This document shows positions 1 through 8,580 of a stretch of DNA of 54,618 bases, in pieces (within the stretch, counting starts at the first letter, position 1; the number at the start of each line of letters is the position of its first letter). The notes under the pieces were generated by a model. That model worked only from the letters and a program-made list of their open reading frames with translations, searched no databases and was not told the origin of the DNA. The stretch comes from CAIUSP01 sp964594365 (GTDB lineage Bacteria > Actinomycetota > Thermoleophilia > Solirubrobacterales > 70-9), in NCBI GenBank assembly GCA_964594365.1, contig CAZQMB010000009.1, forward strand, positions 1-54,618. The letters run 5' to 3'. The translations under genes and the position numbers were made by a program.

Positions 1-94
1 TCGCCTCGTCCTCCCAGACCTTCTGCCAGCGCGCCTCCACGGACGCTGGGTCGTAGCGCCTCTCGCCCTCGTCTTTTCGCGGTAGCTGACTCAC
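1..94 (-). CDS. leuS: Leucyl-tRNA synthetase, N-terminal fragment
   Basis: Only the first 31 codons lie in the window; the gene continues past the left edge. The visible peptide starts at GTG (position 94) and contains the typical LeuRS opening RYDPASVEARWQKVWEDE, which precedes the Rossmann catalytic core. The enzyme charges tRNA-Leu with leucine in the cytoplasm. It is transcribed leftward like the long gene block to its right. Identity rests on this one conserved motif, so the call is good for family but nothing can be said about the rest of the protein. Confidence 0.8.
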   Translation of the reverse strand, partial: MSQLPRKDEGERRYDPASVEARWQKVWEDEA

Positions 95-165
95 CGCTCG
101 CAGTCTAGGCTGGCGCTTGGCTGGAGCGAACCGAGCCACACGCCGCGAACGTCGAGGACCAGAGG

Positions 166-171
166 TAGGAT
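166..171 (+). promoter_or_regulatory. -10 box TAGGAT, probable leaderless promoter
   Basis: TAGGAT ends 6 nt before the GTG start at 178, which would put the transcription start at or next to the start codon. No Shine-Dalgarno sequence precedes the GTG. The same arrangement recurs at several genes in this window. Confidence 0.5.
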
Positions 172-177
172 TGCGGC

Positions 178-720
178 GTGGAAGAGAGACCGGGCCTCGG
201 GCGCGTGGCAACCACCCTGATCTCGATCGCGTGCATGGCAGCGATCTTCGTGATGGTCCCTCTCGCGATGCTCCAGTTACTCGACGTGGGCGGGTTCTGT
301 GCGAGCGGTGGCCCGTATGTGATCCGGCAAGAGTGCCCGGACGGTGTCATGCCGGTGCTGGGAGCAGGCTTCCCTCTGCTCTTCGTCTTCGGAATCGCCT
401 ACACCGTCTCACTGCCGACCGGCTGGAGGTTCCTGCTCGCGTGGTGCTGGCCGCTCCTCTTCCTGATCATCGCGGCAGCTTTCATCGTCTCGGCCTTCAC
501 CGCCCCCGATCAGGGCTTCGCGGCAGTGCCCTTCATCGTCGGGATCGTGATGGCCGCGATCGGTATCGGTCCGATGCTGATCGGACTGCCGATCCTCCCT
601 TCACCTCGCAGAGCGGCGAACCGTGGAGAACCCTCGGCGAAGGGATCTCTCGCCCTGCAACTCGTCTTCGTCGCGCTCGGCGGAGTAGGCGGTTACTTCC
701 TCTGGGGGACACTGGTCTAG
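178..720 (+). CDS. Hypothetical polytopic membrane protein
   Basis: This 180-aa protein is hydrophobic, with about five predicted membrane segments (near residues 10-35, 60-82, 85-110, 118-142 and 158-180). The loop between segments 1 and 2 carries two cysteines that could form a disulfide. I do not recognise the family. It is the only plus-strand gene in the first 28 kb and converges on the gene ending at 763. The GTG at 178 was chosen because a TAGGAT box lies 6 nt upstream and the N-terminus reads as a short charged stretch followed by a membrane helix. High GC at third codon positions supports coding. Confidence 0.6.
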   Translation: MEERPGLGRVATTLISIACMAAIFVMVPLAMLQLLDVGGFCASGGPYVIRQECPDGVMPVLGAGFPLLFVFGIAYTVSLPTGWRFLLAWCWPLLFLIIAAAFIVSAFTAPDQGFAAVPFIVGIVMAAIGIGPMLIGLPILPSPRRAANRGEPSAKGSLALQLVFVALGGVGGYFLWGTLV

Positions 721-762
721 GGGCGGCGGACTCTCCCGACCGCCCCCCGACCAGCGACTGCC

Positions 763-1155
763 TCAGCCCTTGATGTGACCGAGGACGAGCTTTGCCGGAT
801 CGTCCTTGATGTAGGTCACCGGAATCTCTGCACCCGGCTGCATCGAGCCGATCATCGCCGGTGAGACCGGCTGCGTCACCGACACATCCTTGCCGTCGAC
901 TTTCAGATCGACCTTGAGCTCCGACATGTGGTTGATCTCCCTGCCCGTGGCGGTAAGGGACTGGATCGTCGCCGTCCCCTGGACGCCGTCGGCGGCTACC
1001 TCCTGTGCCAACGCCTGCTGTCCCTTCACGTCGGCGAGGGCGTCTTTCATCTGCGCCAGCCCGTCCTTCATGCTGGGCTTCTCGATGTCCTTCGCCATGT
1101 CCTGGATGTCTTTGAGATCACCCGTCATGCCCTTCAGGTCCTTGAACATTCCCAT
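763..1155 (-). CDS. Small hypothetical protein with beta-rich C-terminal domain
   Basis: The 130-aa product has an amphipathic N-terminal helical half (residues 1-55, rich in K, D, M and Q) and a C-terminal half (about 56-130) of alternating beta strands containing VQGTATIQSL and VSPAMIGSMQPGAEIPV. The second half resembles the small beta domains (DUF3592/NfeD-like) in actinobacterial proteins of unknown role, but this is only a resemblance. No signal peptide or membrane segment is visible. The ATG has a strong GGGAGAGGAG ribosome site about 8 nt upstream, so the start is well supported. Function unknown. Confidence 0.6.
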   Translation of the reverse strand: MGMFKDLKGMTGDLKDIQDMAKDIEKPSMKDGLAQMKDALADVKGQQALAQEVAADGVQGTATIQSLTATGREINHMSELKVDLKVDGKDVSVTQPVSPAMIGSMQPGAEIPVTYIKDDPAKLVLGHIKG

Positions 1156-1277
1156 CGAATCACTCCTCTCCCAAGGTTCGAGTCAATATGCGACCGGAGT
1201 GTAACCGCTGGAATCAGCCCAGATGAGATGACCCCTGATGACTCCTTGTAGAGACAAGGTGACCTGCGAAGAATGAG

Positions 1278-1350
1278 TGGAGCCGGACGGGATCGAACCG
1301 ACGACCTCCACGCTGCCAGCGTGGCGCTCTCCCAGCTGAGCTACGGCCCC
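1278..1350 (-). tRNA. tRNA-Ala (anticodon GGC)
   Basis: The reverse strand gives a 73-nt cloverleaf starting GGGGCCG and ending CGGCTCCA. The anticodon loop is TGGCAGC on a CACGC/GTGGA-side stem, giving anticodon GGC. The acceptor stem contains the G3:U70 wobble pair that identifies alanine tRNAs, and the T loop reads TTCGATC. The 3' CCA is not encoded; the sequence after A73 is CTC. Confidence 0.95.
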
Positions 1351-1401
1351 AAGCGTGCTCATTCTAGCGAGCGGCTGATGCCCCGCCAAGAAGGGGGTTG
1401 T

Positions 1402-2094
1402 TCAGGCGGCTTCTAGTTCGTCGCGGGAGATCACTGCTTCGTGATCGACGATTTCGATCGACAGGGAGCCGGGAGCCACTTCGGTGAGGTTCACCTCGAA
1501 CGGGATGTTCCTCCGGATCTCCTCGATCAACGCGGTCGGCTCCTCGATCTGCACCGAGAGCGCTGCGCGGTTGTTGGAAACACCGCGAACGGACACTGAC
1601 GAAACCGCCCCGACCGCCTTCAGCGTGTCTTCTATCTCCGTCAGCTGGGCGAAGTCGGAGATCGGGCCTGCATCGACCTGGACCTTGCCGCTCCAGGAAC
1701 CATCGGCCGAGTTGAACTCGGTGGCAGGACGCTGCGCGAAGCCGGACTCGCGGGAGTCGGCCGGATCGGCAATCCCGGCGAGCTCACTGATCCGGTCGCT
1801 GATCGCAACCGCATCCTCGAGCGCACGCATCCGGATCCTGGTCGCCTGACGGCGCGCCTGCTCGTGGACCTCCTCGACGGCGCGAGTCAGGGCAGCGACG
1901 GTCCCCGTCGGATCGCCCTCACCCAGACGGGCCAATGCCTCGGAGAGTTTCTGCTGGCTGTCCTCGAGGCGGTTGCTGAGTGCGCTGACGTCGGCCTCCA
2001 GACGTGCGACGCGGGACTGAGCCGCTGCGAGAGCGGCGTCCACCTGGGAACGGTCATAACCCCCCAAAGCACGACGGAATCGCGGGTTTGCCAC
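1402..2094 (-). CDS. DivIVA-like coiled-coil protein with C-terminal alpha/beta domain
   Basis: The 230-aa protein opens with FRRALGGYDRSQVDAAL, the GYD-containing N-terminal motif of DivIVA/Wag31/GpsB proteins that bind curved membranes and organise polar growth or division. Residues about 20-105 form a heptad-rich coiled coil. Residues about 135-215 form a separate strand-helix-strand domain (VQVDAGPISDFAQL, then SVSVRGVSN) that is not part of ordinary DivIVA and resembles small ferredoxin-like folds. It lies between rsfS and tRNA-Ala. A TAGATT box lies 7 nt upstream of the GTG start, suggesting its own leaderless promoter. Division or polarity role is inferred from the N-terminus only. Confidence 0.65.
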   Translation of the reverse strand: MANPRFRRALGGYDRSQVDAALAAAQSRVARLEADVSALSNRLEDSQQKLSEALARLGEGDPTGTVAALTRAVEEVHEQARRQATRIRMRALEDAVAISDRISELAGIADPADSRESGFAQRPATEFNSADGSWSGKVQVDAGPISDFAQLTEIEDTLKAVGAVSSVSVRGVSNNRAALSVQIEEPTALIEEIRRNIPFEVNLTEVAPGSLSIEIVDHEAVISRDELEAA

Positions 2095-2101
2095 GAACCA
2101 G

Positions 2102-2107
2102 AATCTA
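2102..2107 (-). promoter_or_regulatory. -10 box TAGATT upstream of the DivIVA-like gene
   Basis: On the minus strand TAGATT is followed by 7 nt and then the GTG start at 2094, with no ribosome binding site between. This fits a leaderless promoter. Confidence 0.45.
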
Positions 2108-2153
2108 GAAAGCCGATCGGACGAAAAACGGCACCGTCAAGCCCTTTCAGCCG

Positions 2154-2534
2154 TCAGTCACCGTGATCGAGTTCCAGTGGGTCGGCCTCGCCCCAAAGCT
2201 GTTCTAGCCGGTACCGGTCACGCAGCTCGGGGGTGAAGATGTGGATGACGCAGCCGAGGTAATCCATCAGGATCCAATCGGCCTCCTCCAACCCTTCGAC
2301 CCGCGTCGGAACCTCGCCCACCGACTTCAGCTGCTCACGGAGTTCGTCGTGCACCGCCTTCGTCTGGCGGATGTTGCGGGCGGTCATCACGATCATGAAG
2401 TCCGTGTAGGAAACAAGTTCGCAAACCTCGAGCGCCACGATGTCTTCCGCCAGCTTCTCCGAGGCGATCGAACAGATCAAGCGCGCCAGCTCCTCGGAGT
2501 TGGTCGGAGTAAGGAGGCCCTCGCGTGCGCTCAC
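2154..2534 (-). CDS. rsfS: Ribosomal silencing factor RsfS (Iojap family)
   Basis: This 126-aa protein matches the RsfS/Iojap family over its whole length. These proteins bind ribosomal protein L14 and block joining of the 30S and 50S subunits, down-regulating translation in starvation. Diagnostic stretches are VSYTDFMIVMTARNIRQTKA and DWILMDYLGCVIHIFTPELR. The GTG start overlaps the nadD stop as GTGA, so it is probably translationally coupled to nadD. The nadD-rsfS pairing is common in bacteria. Confidence 0.93.
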   Translation of the reverse strand: MSAREGLLTPTNSEELARLICSIASEKLAEDIVALEVCELVSYTDFMIVMTARNIRQTKAVHDELREQLKSVGEVPTRVEGLEEADWILMDYLGCVIHIFTPELRDRYRLEQLWGEADPLELDHGD

Positions 2535-3154
2535 AGGTATAGACCTCTCGCGGCTATCTCAGCCGAGACACCGGGCGGCACCAGATCGTCGATCGACTCG
2601 CCCGCCGCGCACCGGCGACGAACCTCGGTCGAAGAGATCTCCCTCGGGGAGAAGTCCAATACCGCCAGGCTCTCTCCCGCATCTACCCCGAGCGACTCGA
2701 CCGCTCTACTCACAGTCTCCGTTTCCGTTCCCGGCCTTGCTGCGACTGCGATGCGTGCCAGCTCGACTACCCGCTCCGGGCGCTCCCAGTCGGGCAGGGT
2801 CGAGGCTATATCCGATCCGCAGATGAGCCAGATCCGGTCGCACGCCCCGTCGGCGGCGATCGCCTCGAGGGTCTCGTACATGTAGGAGGGTCCCTCCCGA
2901 TCCACCTCGAGGGCAGATGCCTCCAGCCCCTCGACGCCCTCGACGGCTCGTCTGGTCAGGTCGAGCCTCACCTCGGGTCCGGGCTCGGGGTCTATCTGCT
3001 TGTGAGGGGCACGGCCCGTGGTGACCAGCAGGACCTGGTCCAAGCCGAGCTGGTCGCGGGCGGCCTCTGCCAACGCGATATGCCCGAGATGTGGTGGGTT
3101 GAAGGCTCCGCCCAACACACCGACTGCACCAACCCCCTGCAGGGACGAGGACAA
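2531..3154 (-). CDS. nadD: Nicotinate-nucleotide adenylyltransferase NadD
   Basis: NadD transfers AMP from ATP to nicotinate mononucleotide, giving deamido-NAD in NAD biosynthesis. The 207-aa sequence has the nucleotidyltransferase motif GGAFNPPHLGH near residue 15 and the C-terminal SPREISSTEVRRR (ISSTxxR) signature near 170, both needed for ATP binding. The start is a TTG directly after the proA stop (TAG-TTG), with AGGGAG inside the last proA codons as ribosome site. No better start precedes the GxFxPxHxGH motif. It is co-transcribed with proA and rsfS. Confidence 0.93.
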   Translation of the reverse strand: MSSSLQGVGAVGVLGGAFNPPHLGHIALAEAARDQLGLDQVLLVTTGRAPHKQIDPEPGPEVRLDLTRRAVEGVEGLEASALEVDREGPSYMYETLEAIAADGACDRIWLICGSDIASTLPDWERPERVVELARIAVAARPGTETETVSRAVESLGVDAGESLAVLDFSPREISSTEVRRRCAAGESIDDLVPPGVSAEIAARGLYL

Positions 3155-4423
3155 CTACTCCCTGACCTGTCCGGTGCCACGGACCACGTAGCGTTGGCTG
3201 GTCAGCTCGCGCAGACCTATCGGGCCGCGAGCATGGAGCTTCTGGGTCGAGATGCCGATCTCGGAGCCGAATCCGAATTCGTAGCCGTCGGTGAAGCGGG
3301 TCGAAGCGTTCACGTAGACGGCGGCTGAATCGACCCGGTCGGTGAATTCGCGGGCCGCGTCATCTGAAGAGGTGACGATCGCCTCGGAGTGATTGGTCCC
3401 ATGGGAGTTGATGTGATCGATCGCCTGATCGAGAGAGTCGACCACGCCGACGGCCATCTTGAGGGCGTGGTACTCGGTATCCCAATCAGCGTCATCGGCG
3501 AGCCCGACCTCGACACCTTCAGGGGCCAAGTCGACCACCTGCTGATCGCCGACCAACTCGACTCCGGCGCCCGCCAGCTCTGGGAGGGCCATGGGAAGGA
3601 AATCCTTCGCCACAGCTGAGTCCACCAACAGGGTCTCCGCAGCGTTGCAGACGCCCGGACGTTGCACCTTGGAGTTGAAGGCGATCTGGCTGGCCATCTC
3701 GAGGTCCGCATCTGAGTGGACGTAGACATGGCAGTTGCCCGCAGCGGCATACATCACGGGTACGGTCGCGACCTCCTTCAGCGCTGCCTTCAGGCCCTCT
3801 CCGCCACGCGGAATCACCAGGTCCACCACGCCCTCCTGGGTCGCTATCTCCGCAAGCTCCTCACGTCCTCCCCCGGCAACCAGTGTGACGGCAGCGGGGG
3901 GAATCCCCGATGCCTCCAGAGACTCGTTCAGGACTTCGCCGAGGGCGAGATTCGAAGCTCTGGCCGAGCTGGATCCCCTGAGCACCGCAGCGTTCCCGCT
4001 CTTCAGGCAGAGGACTGCAGCATCGATGGTCACGTTCGGCCGGGCTTCGTAGATCACGGCCACCACACCGATCGGAACGCGGCGCTTCTCGATCTGGAGA
4101 CCGTTCGGGATCTCCCAACTCTCGACCACCTCGCCAACCGGATCAGGCAGCGCCTTGACTTCGCGTACACCGTCGGCCATGCCCGCTATCCGCTCATCGG
4201 TCAATTCGAGCCGGTCCAGCAGGGCCTCGCTCAAACCCTCCTCACGACCTGCCTCGAGATCATCGGCATTGGCCGCGAGGATCTGGTCCTTGGCAGCCTC
4301 GATGCGTGCGGCGAGATCCTCGAGGCAGGCGTCCTTCACCTCGGTGTCGAGGGAGGAGAGGAAGTGGAACGCATCGCGTGCCGCGCGACACGCCTCGGTG
4401 ACTGATCGTGATTCCGTCGTCAT
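3155..4423 (-). CDS. proA: Gamma-glutamyl phosphate reductase ProA
   Basis: ProA reduces gamma-glutamyl phosphate to glutamate semialdehyde with NADPH, the second step of proline synthesis. The sequence is an aldehyde-dehydrogenase-type protein with the catalytic cysteine in KVQRPGVCNAAETLLV and the family segment PIGVVAVIYEARPNVTIDA. I chose the ATG at 4423 (422 aa, close to the E. coli 417) because MTTESRSVTEACRAAR aligns with normal ProA N-termini and TACTCT lies 9 nt upstream. A GTG at 4459 would add 12 residues and is less likely. It follows proB in the same direction. Confidence 0.93.
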   Translation of the reverse strand: MTTESRSVTEACRAARDAFHFLSSLDTEVKDACLEDLAARIEAAKDQILAANADDLEAGREEGLSEALLDRLELTDERIAGMADGVREVKALPDPVGEVVESWEIPNGLQIEKRRVPIGVVAVIYEARPNVTIDAAVLCLKSGNAAVLRGSSSARASNLALGEVLNESLEASGIPPAAVTLVAGGGREELAEIATQEGVVDLVIPRGGEGLKAALKEVATVPVMYAAAGNCHVYVHSDADLEMASQIAFNSKVQRPGVCNAAETLLVDSAVAKDFLPMALPELAGAGVELVGDQQVVDLAPEGVEVGLADDADWDTEYHALKMAVGVVDSLDQAIDHINSHGTNHSEAIVTSSDDAAREFTDRVDSAAVYVNASTRFTDGYEFGFGSEIGISTQKLHARGPIGLRELTSQRYVVRGTGQVRE

Positions 4424-4492
4424 GGTCAGTGAAGAGTAGAAGAGAGGCGAACCGTCCACCGCAGTGGACTTCCCTCGATCACCATTCCGGAC

Positions 4493-5581
4493 TCAGGTGA
4501 GGACGAATCGGTCCCTGTGGATGGCCTCGGCTGCCGCATCCGGGAACTTCTCGGCCACCTGCTCGGTCCTCATTCCCATCACGGTCCTCATCTCGGACGC
4601 ACCCCATGAAGCGATCCCCTTGCCGATCACCGTCTCTGCTGCAACCACCTCCACTGCATCGCCGGAGAGGAATTCGCCCTCCACAGAGATGATCCCTACG
4701 GGCAACAGGCTGCTCCCGGCCTCCCGAAGCCGCTCGGCAGCGCCATCGTCGACCACCAGACGCCCCTTGGCCGGTTTCGCGTAGCGGAGCCAGAGTTTGA
4801 AGCCCGAGTCGGGTTCGGCGTGAGCATCGAACCGTGTGCCGATCGAGTCGCCGGCTACGGCGCGTCCCAGCGAGCCCTCGGCAGTGCCGTCGCAGATGAC
4901 CGTCTCGATCCCCGAGGCCCCTGCCATCCCCGCAGCGGCGACCTTGCTGCGCATCCCGCCGAGTCCGAATGGCGAGGTTCCGTCGCCGATCTCGAGTTGA
5001 TCGAGGACCGTGGGGTCGGAGACCTTGGAGATCAACTCCGCTGACGGATCCTCCCGCGGGTCGGCTGTGTGCAGCCCTGCGATGTCGGTGAGCAGGACCA
5101 GGAGACGGGCCTCCATCATGATCGCGACCTGCGTCGCGAGGAAGTCGTTGTCTCCGAAGGTGATCTCGTCGGTTGCGGTGGTGTCGTTCTCGTTGACCAC
5201 GGGGGTCACCTGCCAGTCGAGCAGGCGCTGGAGCGTATTTCGGGCGTTCAGCCAGTGATCGCGTATCTGCAGGTCAGATGCGGTCAACAGCACCTGCGCC
5301 GCGCGGACTTCGTCGGAGGCGAGCCTCGACTCGTAGGCCCGGAAAAGATCACCCTGCCCGACTGCCGAGGCCGCCTGGAGTTCGTCGATAGCCGCAGGGC
5401 GCGCATCCATACCCATCAACCTCATCCCGCGTGCGATCGCGCCCGATGTGACGAGGATGACCCTCTCGCCCTCGCCGTGGAGCGATGCGACTTGTGAGCA
5501 GACGAGGTCGAGCACGTCTTCGCGCAGGCTGCCGTCGGGGGCGGCCACGATCGAGGATCCGAGTTTGCAGACGACCGTCAT
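4493..5581 (-). CDS. proB: Glutamate 5-kinase ProB with PUA domain
   Basis: ProB phosphorylates glutamate to gamma-glutamyl phosphate, the first and usually feedback-inhibited step of proline synthesis. The 362-aa protein has the amino-acid-kinase fold (CKLGSSIV at the N-terminus, VTSGAIARG near 45, PVVNENDTTATDEI near 130, FGLGGMRSKVAAA near 205) and a C-terminal PUA domain from about residue 275. The PUA domain is found in most bacterial ProB. It is followed after 69 bp by proA, and the two are likely one transcription unit. TAGACT lies 9 nt before the ATG. Confidence 0.95.
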   Translation of the reverse strand: MTVVCKLGSSIVAAPDGSLREDVLDLVCSQVASLHGEGERVILVTSGAIARGMRLMGMDARPAAIDELQAASAVGQGDLFRAYESRLASDEVRAAQVLLTASDLQIRDHWLNARNTLQRLLDWQVTPVVNENDTTATDEITFGDNDFLATQVAIMMEARLLVLLTDIAGLHTADPREDPSAELISKVSDPTVLDQLEIGDGTSPFGLGGMRSKVAAAGMAGASGIETVICDGTAEGSLGRAVAGDSIGTRFDAHAEPDSGFKLWLRYAKPAKGRLVVDDGAAERLREAGSSLLPVGIISVEGEFLSGDAVEVVAAETVIGKGIASWGASEMRTVMGMRTEQVAEKFPDAAAEAIHRDRFVLT

Positions 5582-5639
5582 GGTCGTCTGAGTCTATGAG
5601 CGGCTGAACGTTGGAGTGGGCGGCGGTGTGCGCAGTCGC

Positions 5640-7154
5640 TCAGCGCACACGCCAGCGATGAGTGGCGGCCGGGCCAGGGATGCCCGCGAACTCGGCCTGG
5701 ACCGAGAAGGTGTGCCGGCCGGGCTTCAGGTTCCTGTAGGTCTTGGCGGACGTACAGCTCCCTGTCGGCTTACGGTCGATCTTGCACTTGTAGCTCGTGG
5801 CGAGTCCGGAGCCCGGCACGGGCGCGAATCGAAAGGTTGCGATCTTCGACCGGGTCGTCGCACGGGGCTTGCCGGTGATGCTGATCGCCGCCGGCTTTTC
5901 GAAGTTGGCTACGACGGTGGTGTCCAGATCGACCGTGACCGCACAGGAGCCGGTGCCAGAACACCCTGCGCCGGACCAGCCGGTGAACGCTGAACCGGAG
6001 TCAGGGGTTGCAGTGAAAGTGGCCGACCAACCCTCGGTGACGGTGTCGCTGGAGAAGTTCGGGTGAGGGCCGCCGCTGTCGCTCATCGTCACCGAACCGG
6101 TCCCGGTTCCGGTCTTCGAGGCCGTCAGCGCCCAGGTCGGAAGCCGACCCCAATCCGACCTGACGACCGAAGACAGGCCGTACACCGTGTCTCCTGCCGG
6201 GGTGATGCGAGTAAGCGAGGTCCCGTCGAGATTGGCGCTGTAGAAGCTCGGAGACCCCGAACCAAGGCCCCCGTTCCAGAAGGTGCCGAAAAGCAGCTTC
6301 GAACCGTCGGGGGAGAAGGCGGGCGCGAAACCGCCAGGAGATGGCAGATCGGAGTCATTGGTGAAGATTCTCTGGTTGCCTCCGTCCGAAACATCGGCAA
6401 TCAGCACCTCGGACGGGGGAGTCCTAGACCATGCGAAACGGGATCCGTCCGGTGACACCGAGACCGGACCCCCGTCGTAGGCGGCATGACTCGTCAGGTT
6501 GATTTTCGACCCGCCGGTCAGAGAGTTCATCGAGAAGATCTCCTGATTGGCCGAACCTGGGTCGCCGATGTCCCTCTCCCATATCACCTTGGTTCCGTCC
6601 GGCGTCACCGTGGGAGATGTGTCGGCGCGCGCGGGCCCGGCGGAGTCGTCTGTGAGGCGCGTCTCGTCGAAGTAACCGGTATCGACATTGATCCGGTAGA
6701 TCTCGCTGTCAGTCTCGCTTCCGGGGGACGGTGTTCGCGACTCGGCGAGGTGGAGTCCGTCTGGATACCAGGCTGGAGATCGGTCTAGCGCAGCGCTCTG
6801 CGTCCTGCGAGTCTGGTTCGAGCCGTCAGAGGCCTTCATCGTGTAGATCTCGTAGTTGCCGTCGCGCGAAGAGACGAACGCAATCGTCTTTCCGTCAGGC
6901 GAAAGCACAGGCTCCATGTCTATCACCGAGTCGTCGTTGTCAGTCAACTGACGCAGATCGCCGCCGCTCGAGTTCATCGAGTAGATCTCGTAGCCGCCAT
7001 CGCGATCGCTGGTGAAGACGATGCGCCCATTGACGCCCGGGAAGGTCGACCCGGTCGACTCGGAGACAGCCACCACGAGTATCGAGACGAAGGCGATCGC
7101 AGCGGCAGAGGAGATACGGGCGAGGGCCCACGGTGTAAGGGCTTTGGGGGTCAT
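5640..7154 (-). CDS. Secreted TolB-like beta-propeller protein with bacterial repeat and Ig-like domains
   Basis: The ATG at 7154 has a strong AAGGAAG ribosome site, giving 504 aa. An N-terminal signal sequence (residues about 8-32) is followed by WD40/TolB-type propeller repeats such as GRIVFTSDRDGGYEIYSMN and TIAFVSSRDGNYEIYTM. Next come an InlB-like 'bacterial repeat' (FTGWSGAGCSGTGSCAVTV) and a C-terminal Ig-like domain with a probable disulfide (YKCKIDRKPTGSCTSAKTY), a module common in Solirubrobacterales exported proteins. Several starts upstream inside obg have no ribosome site. It lies between obg and proB but appears functionally separate. It is predicted extracellular; its ligand is unknown. 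Confidence 0.75.
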   Translation of the reverse strand: MTPKALTPWALARISSAAAIAFVSILVVAVSESTGSTFPGVNGRIVFTSDRDGGYEIYSMNSSGGDLRQLTDNDDSVIDMEPVLSPDGKTIAFVSSRDGNYEIYTMKASDGSNQTRRTQSAALDRSPAWYPDGLHLAESRTPSPGSETDSEIYRINVDTGYFDETRLTDDSAGPARADTSPTVTPDGTKVIWERDIGDPGSANQEIFSMNSLTGGSKINLTSHAAYDGGPVSVSPDGSRFAWSRTPPSEVLIADVSDGGNQRIFTNDSDLPSPGGFAPAFSPDGSKLLFGTFWNGGLGSGSPSFYSANLDGTSLTRITPAGDTVYGLSSVVRSDWGRLPTWALTASKTGTGTGSVTMSDSGGPHPNFSSDTVTEGWSATFTATPDSGSAFTGWSGAGCSGTGSCAVTVDLDTTVVANFEKPAAISITGKPRATTRSKIATFRFAPVPGSGLATSYKCKIDRKPTGSCTSAKTYRNLKPGRHTFSVQAEFAGIPGPAATHRWRVR

Positions 7155-7209
7155 TTCTTCCTTGATTAAACAGCCTCCGGACCACGAAGTTTCGCACTCG
7201 GTGCGAGCG

Positions 7210-8514
7210 TCAGCCGAGATCCAGCTCGAAGGCTTCCTCTCCCACCAAGATCTCCTCGCCTCGCTCGAATCCGGCTCTGCGCAGCTCGGCGAGGACACCT
7301 ATCTCCTTCAAGCGACTCTCCAGATAGCCCAGCGCTTCCGGGTTCGAGAGGTCGTGGCGGGAGAAGAGGAGTTCGATGCCGCGACCCTCGATTCGCCACC
7401 TGCCCGGACCCTCGGAGCGCACCTCGAAACCCTCCTCTTCGCCTGGCCGGTAGACCATGTACTCGGTGGACGACGCCGGCGCGGCTGCGGTGGCCTTCGG
7501 CCGGCTTACGGCGTCGGGCGGAAGTGCGGTGAAGATCGCCTTGGTCAACTCGTCCAGTCCCTCTCCGGTCGCGGACGACGCAGCGAGTATCTGCAGTGGA
7601 GCCGGATCTCCGGAATCCACCGCCGCGCGCAGTACCTCGAGAGCCTCGGCCACCTCCCCGGGCGTAGCGAGGTCTCGCTTCGAGAGAACGAGGATCTCCG
7701 GGAGCGTCTCCAGATCGGCCCCGTAGTCAGCCAACTCATTGCGAACCGTGCGGTAGTTCGAGACGGGATCTCCCTCTGAGGGTTCGATCTCGACCAGGTG
7801 CACGAGCAATCGGCATCTTTCGATGTGCGCGAGGAACTCGTGCCCCAAGCCCGCACCCTCCGCAGCTCCTTCGATCAAACCGGGGATGTCGGCGAGTGCG
7901 AGCGCACGATCGTCGAGATCGAGGATCCCGAGCGCCGGCTCGAGTGTGGTGAACGGATAGTCCGCGACCTTCGGCTTGGCTCTGGTCAGCCGCTCGAGCA
8001 TCGAGGACTTGCCTGCGTTGGGAAGGCCCACCAGGCCGACGTCGGCGAGCATCTTGAGCCGCAGTTCGATCCAACCTTCCTCGCCGGGAAGACCCCGTTC
8101 GGCGAAACGGGGTGTGCGTCTGGTGGAGGTTGCAAAGCGCTTGTTCCCCGCACCACCCGCTCCGCCCTTTGCGACGATCAGGCGTTCTCCCGGAGAAAGC
8201 AGCTCGTGGTCCGATCCGTCGATTCCACCGACCACCGTTCCAGGCGGGACCTGCAGTTCGTAATCCCCACCGCTCTCACCCCGGCGTCGGCTGCCGCTTC
8301 CGTGTGAGCCGCGTTCGGCCCGGAAGTGACGGCGCTTACCGAGAGCCGAGAGGTCCCGACGCTGCGGGTCACAGACGAGCACGACGGCTCCACCGTGGCC
8401 TCCGTCTCCGCCATCGGGCCCGCCCCGGGGCACATGGGCTTCACGGCGGAAACTCACACAGCCGTTGCCGCCTGCACCACCTTCGACCCAGATTCTTGCC
8501 TGATCGAAAAGCAT
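7210..8514 (-). CDS. obg: GTPase Obg (CgtA)
   Basis: Obg is a ribosome-associated GTPase needed for late 50S assembly and stress signalling. The 434-aa protein shows the glycine-rich Obg fold (WVEGGAGGNGCVSFRREAHV to about 155), then the G domain with GLPNAGKSS (G1), FTTLEP (G2 region), DIPG (G3) and SKRD (G4, the NKxD position), and ends with an OCT domain (YMVYRPGEEEGFEV onward). It follows rplU-rpmA, the classic L21-L27-Obg cluster, which supports co-expression with the 50S proteins it helps assemble. Confidence 0.97.
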   Translation of the reverse strand: MLFDQARIWVEGGAGGNGCVSFRREAHVPRGGPDGGDGGHGGAVVLVCDPQRRDLSALGKRRHFRAERGSHGSGSRRRGESGGDYELQVPPGTVVGGIDGSDHELLSPGERLIVAKGGAGGAGNKRFATSTRRTPRFAERGLPGEEGWIELRLKMLADVGLVGLPNAGKSSMLERLTRAKPKVADYPFTTLEPALGILDLDDRALALADIPGLIEGAAEGAGLGHEFLAHIERCRLLVHLVEIEPSEGDPVSNYRTVRNELADYGADLETLPEILVLSKRDLATPGEVAEALEVLRAAVDSGDPAPLQILAASSATGEGLDELTKAIFTALPPDAVSRPKATAAAPASSTEYMVYRPGEEEGFEVRSEGPGRWRIEGRGIELLFSRHDLSNPEALGYLESRLKEIGVLAELRRAGFERGEEILVGEEAFELDLG

Positions 8515-8580
8515 CTTGCGCGCGAGTATCGCGCCTTCACCGCGGGGCGCTGAAACCCTCCGCCCCCTGCGGCAGGCGGA

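Noticed and set aside
1183..1389. A 68-aa frame containing GAVAQLGERHAGSVEVVGSI
   Set aside because: It is the translation of the tRNA-Ala gene at 1278-1350, a well-known spurious protein type.
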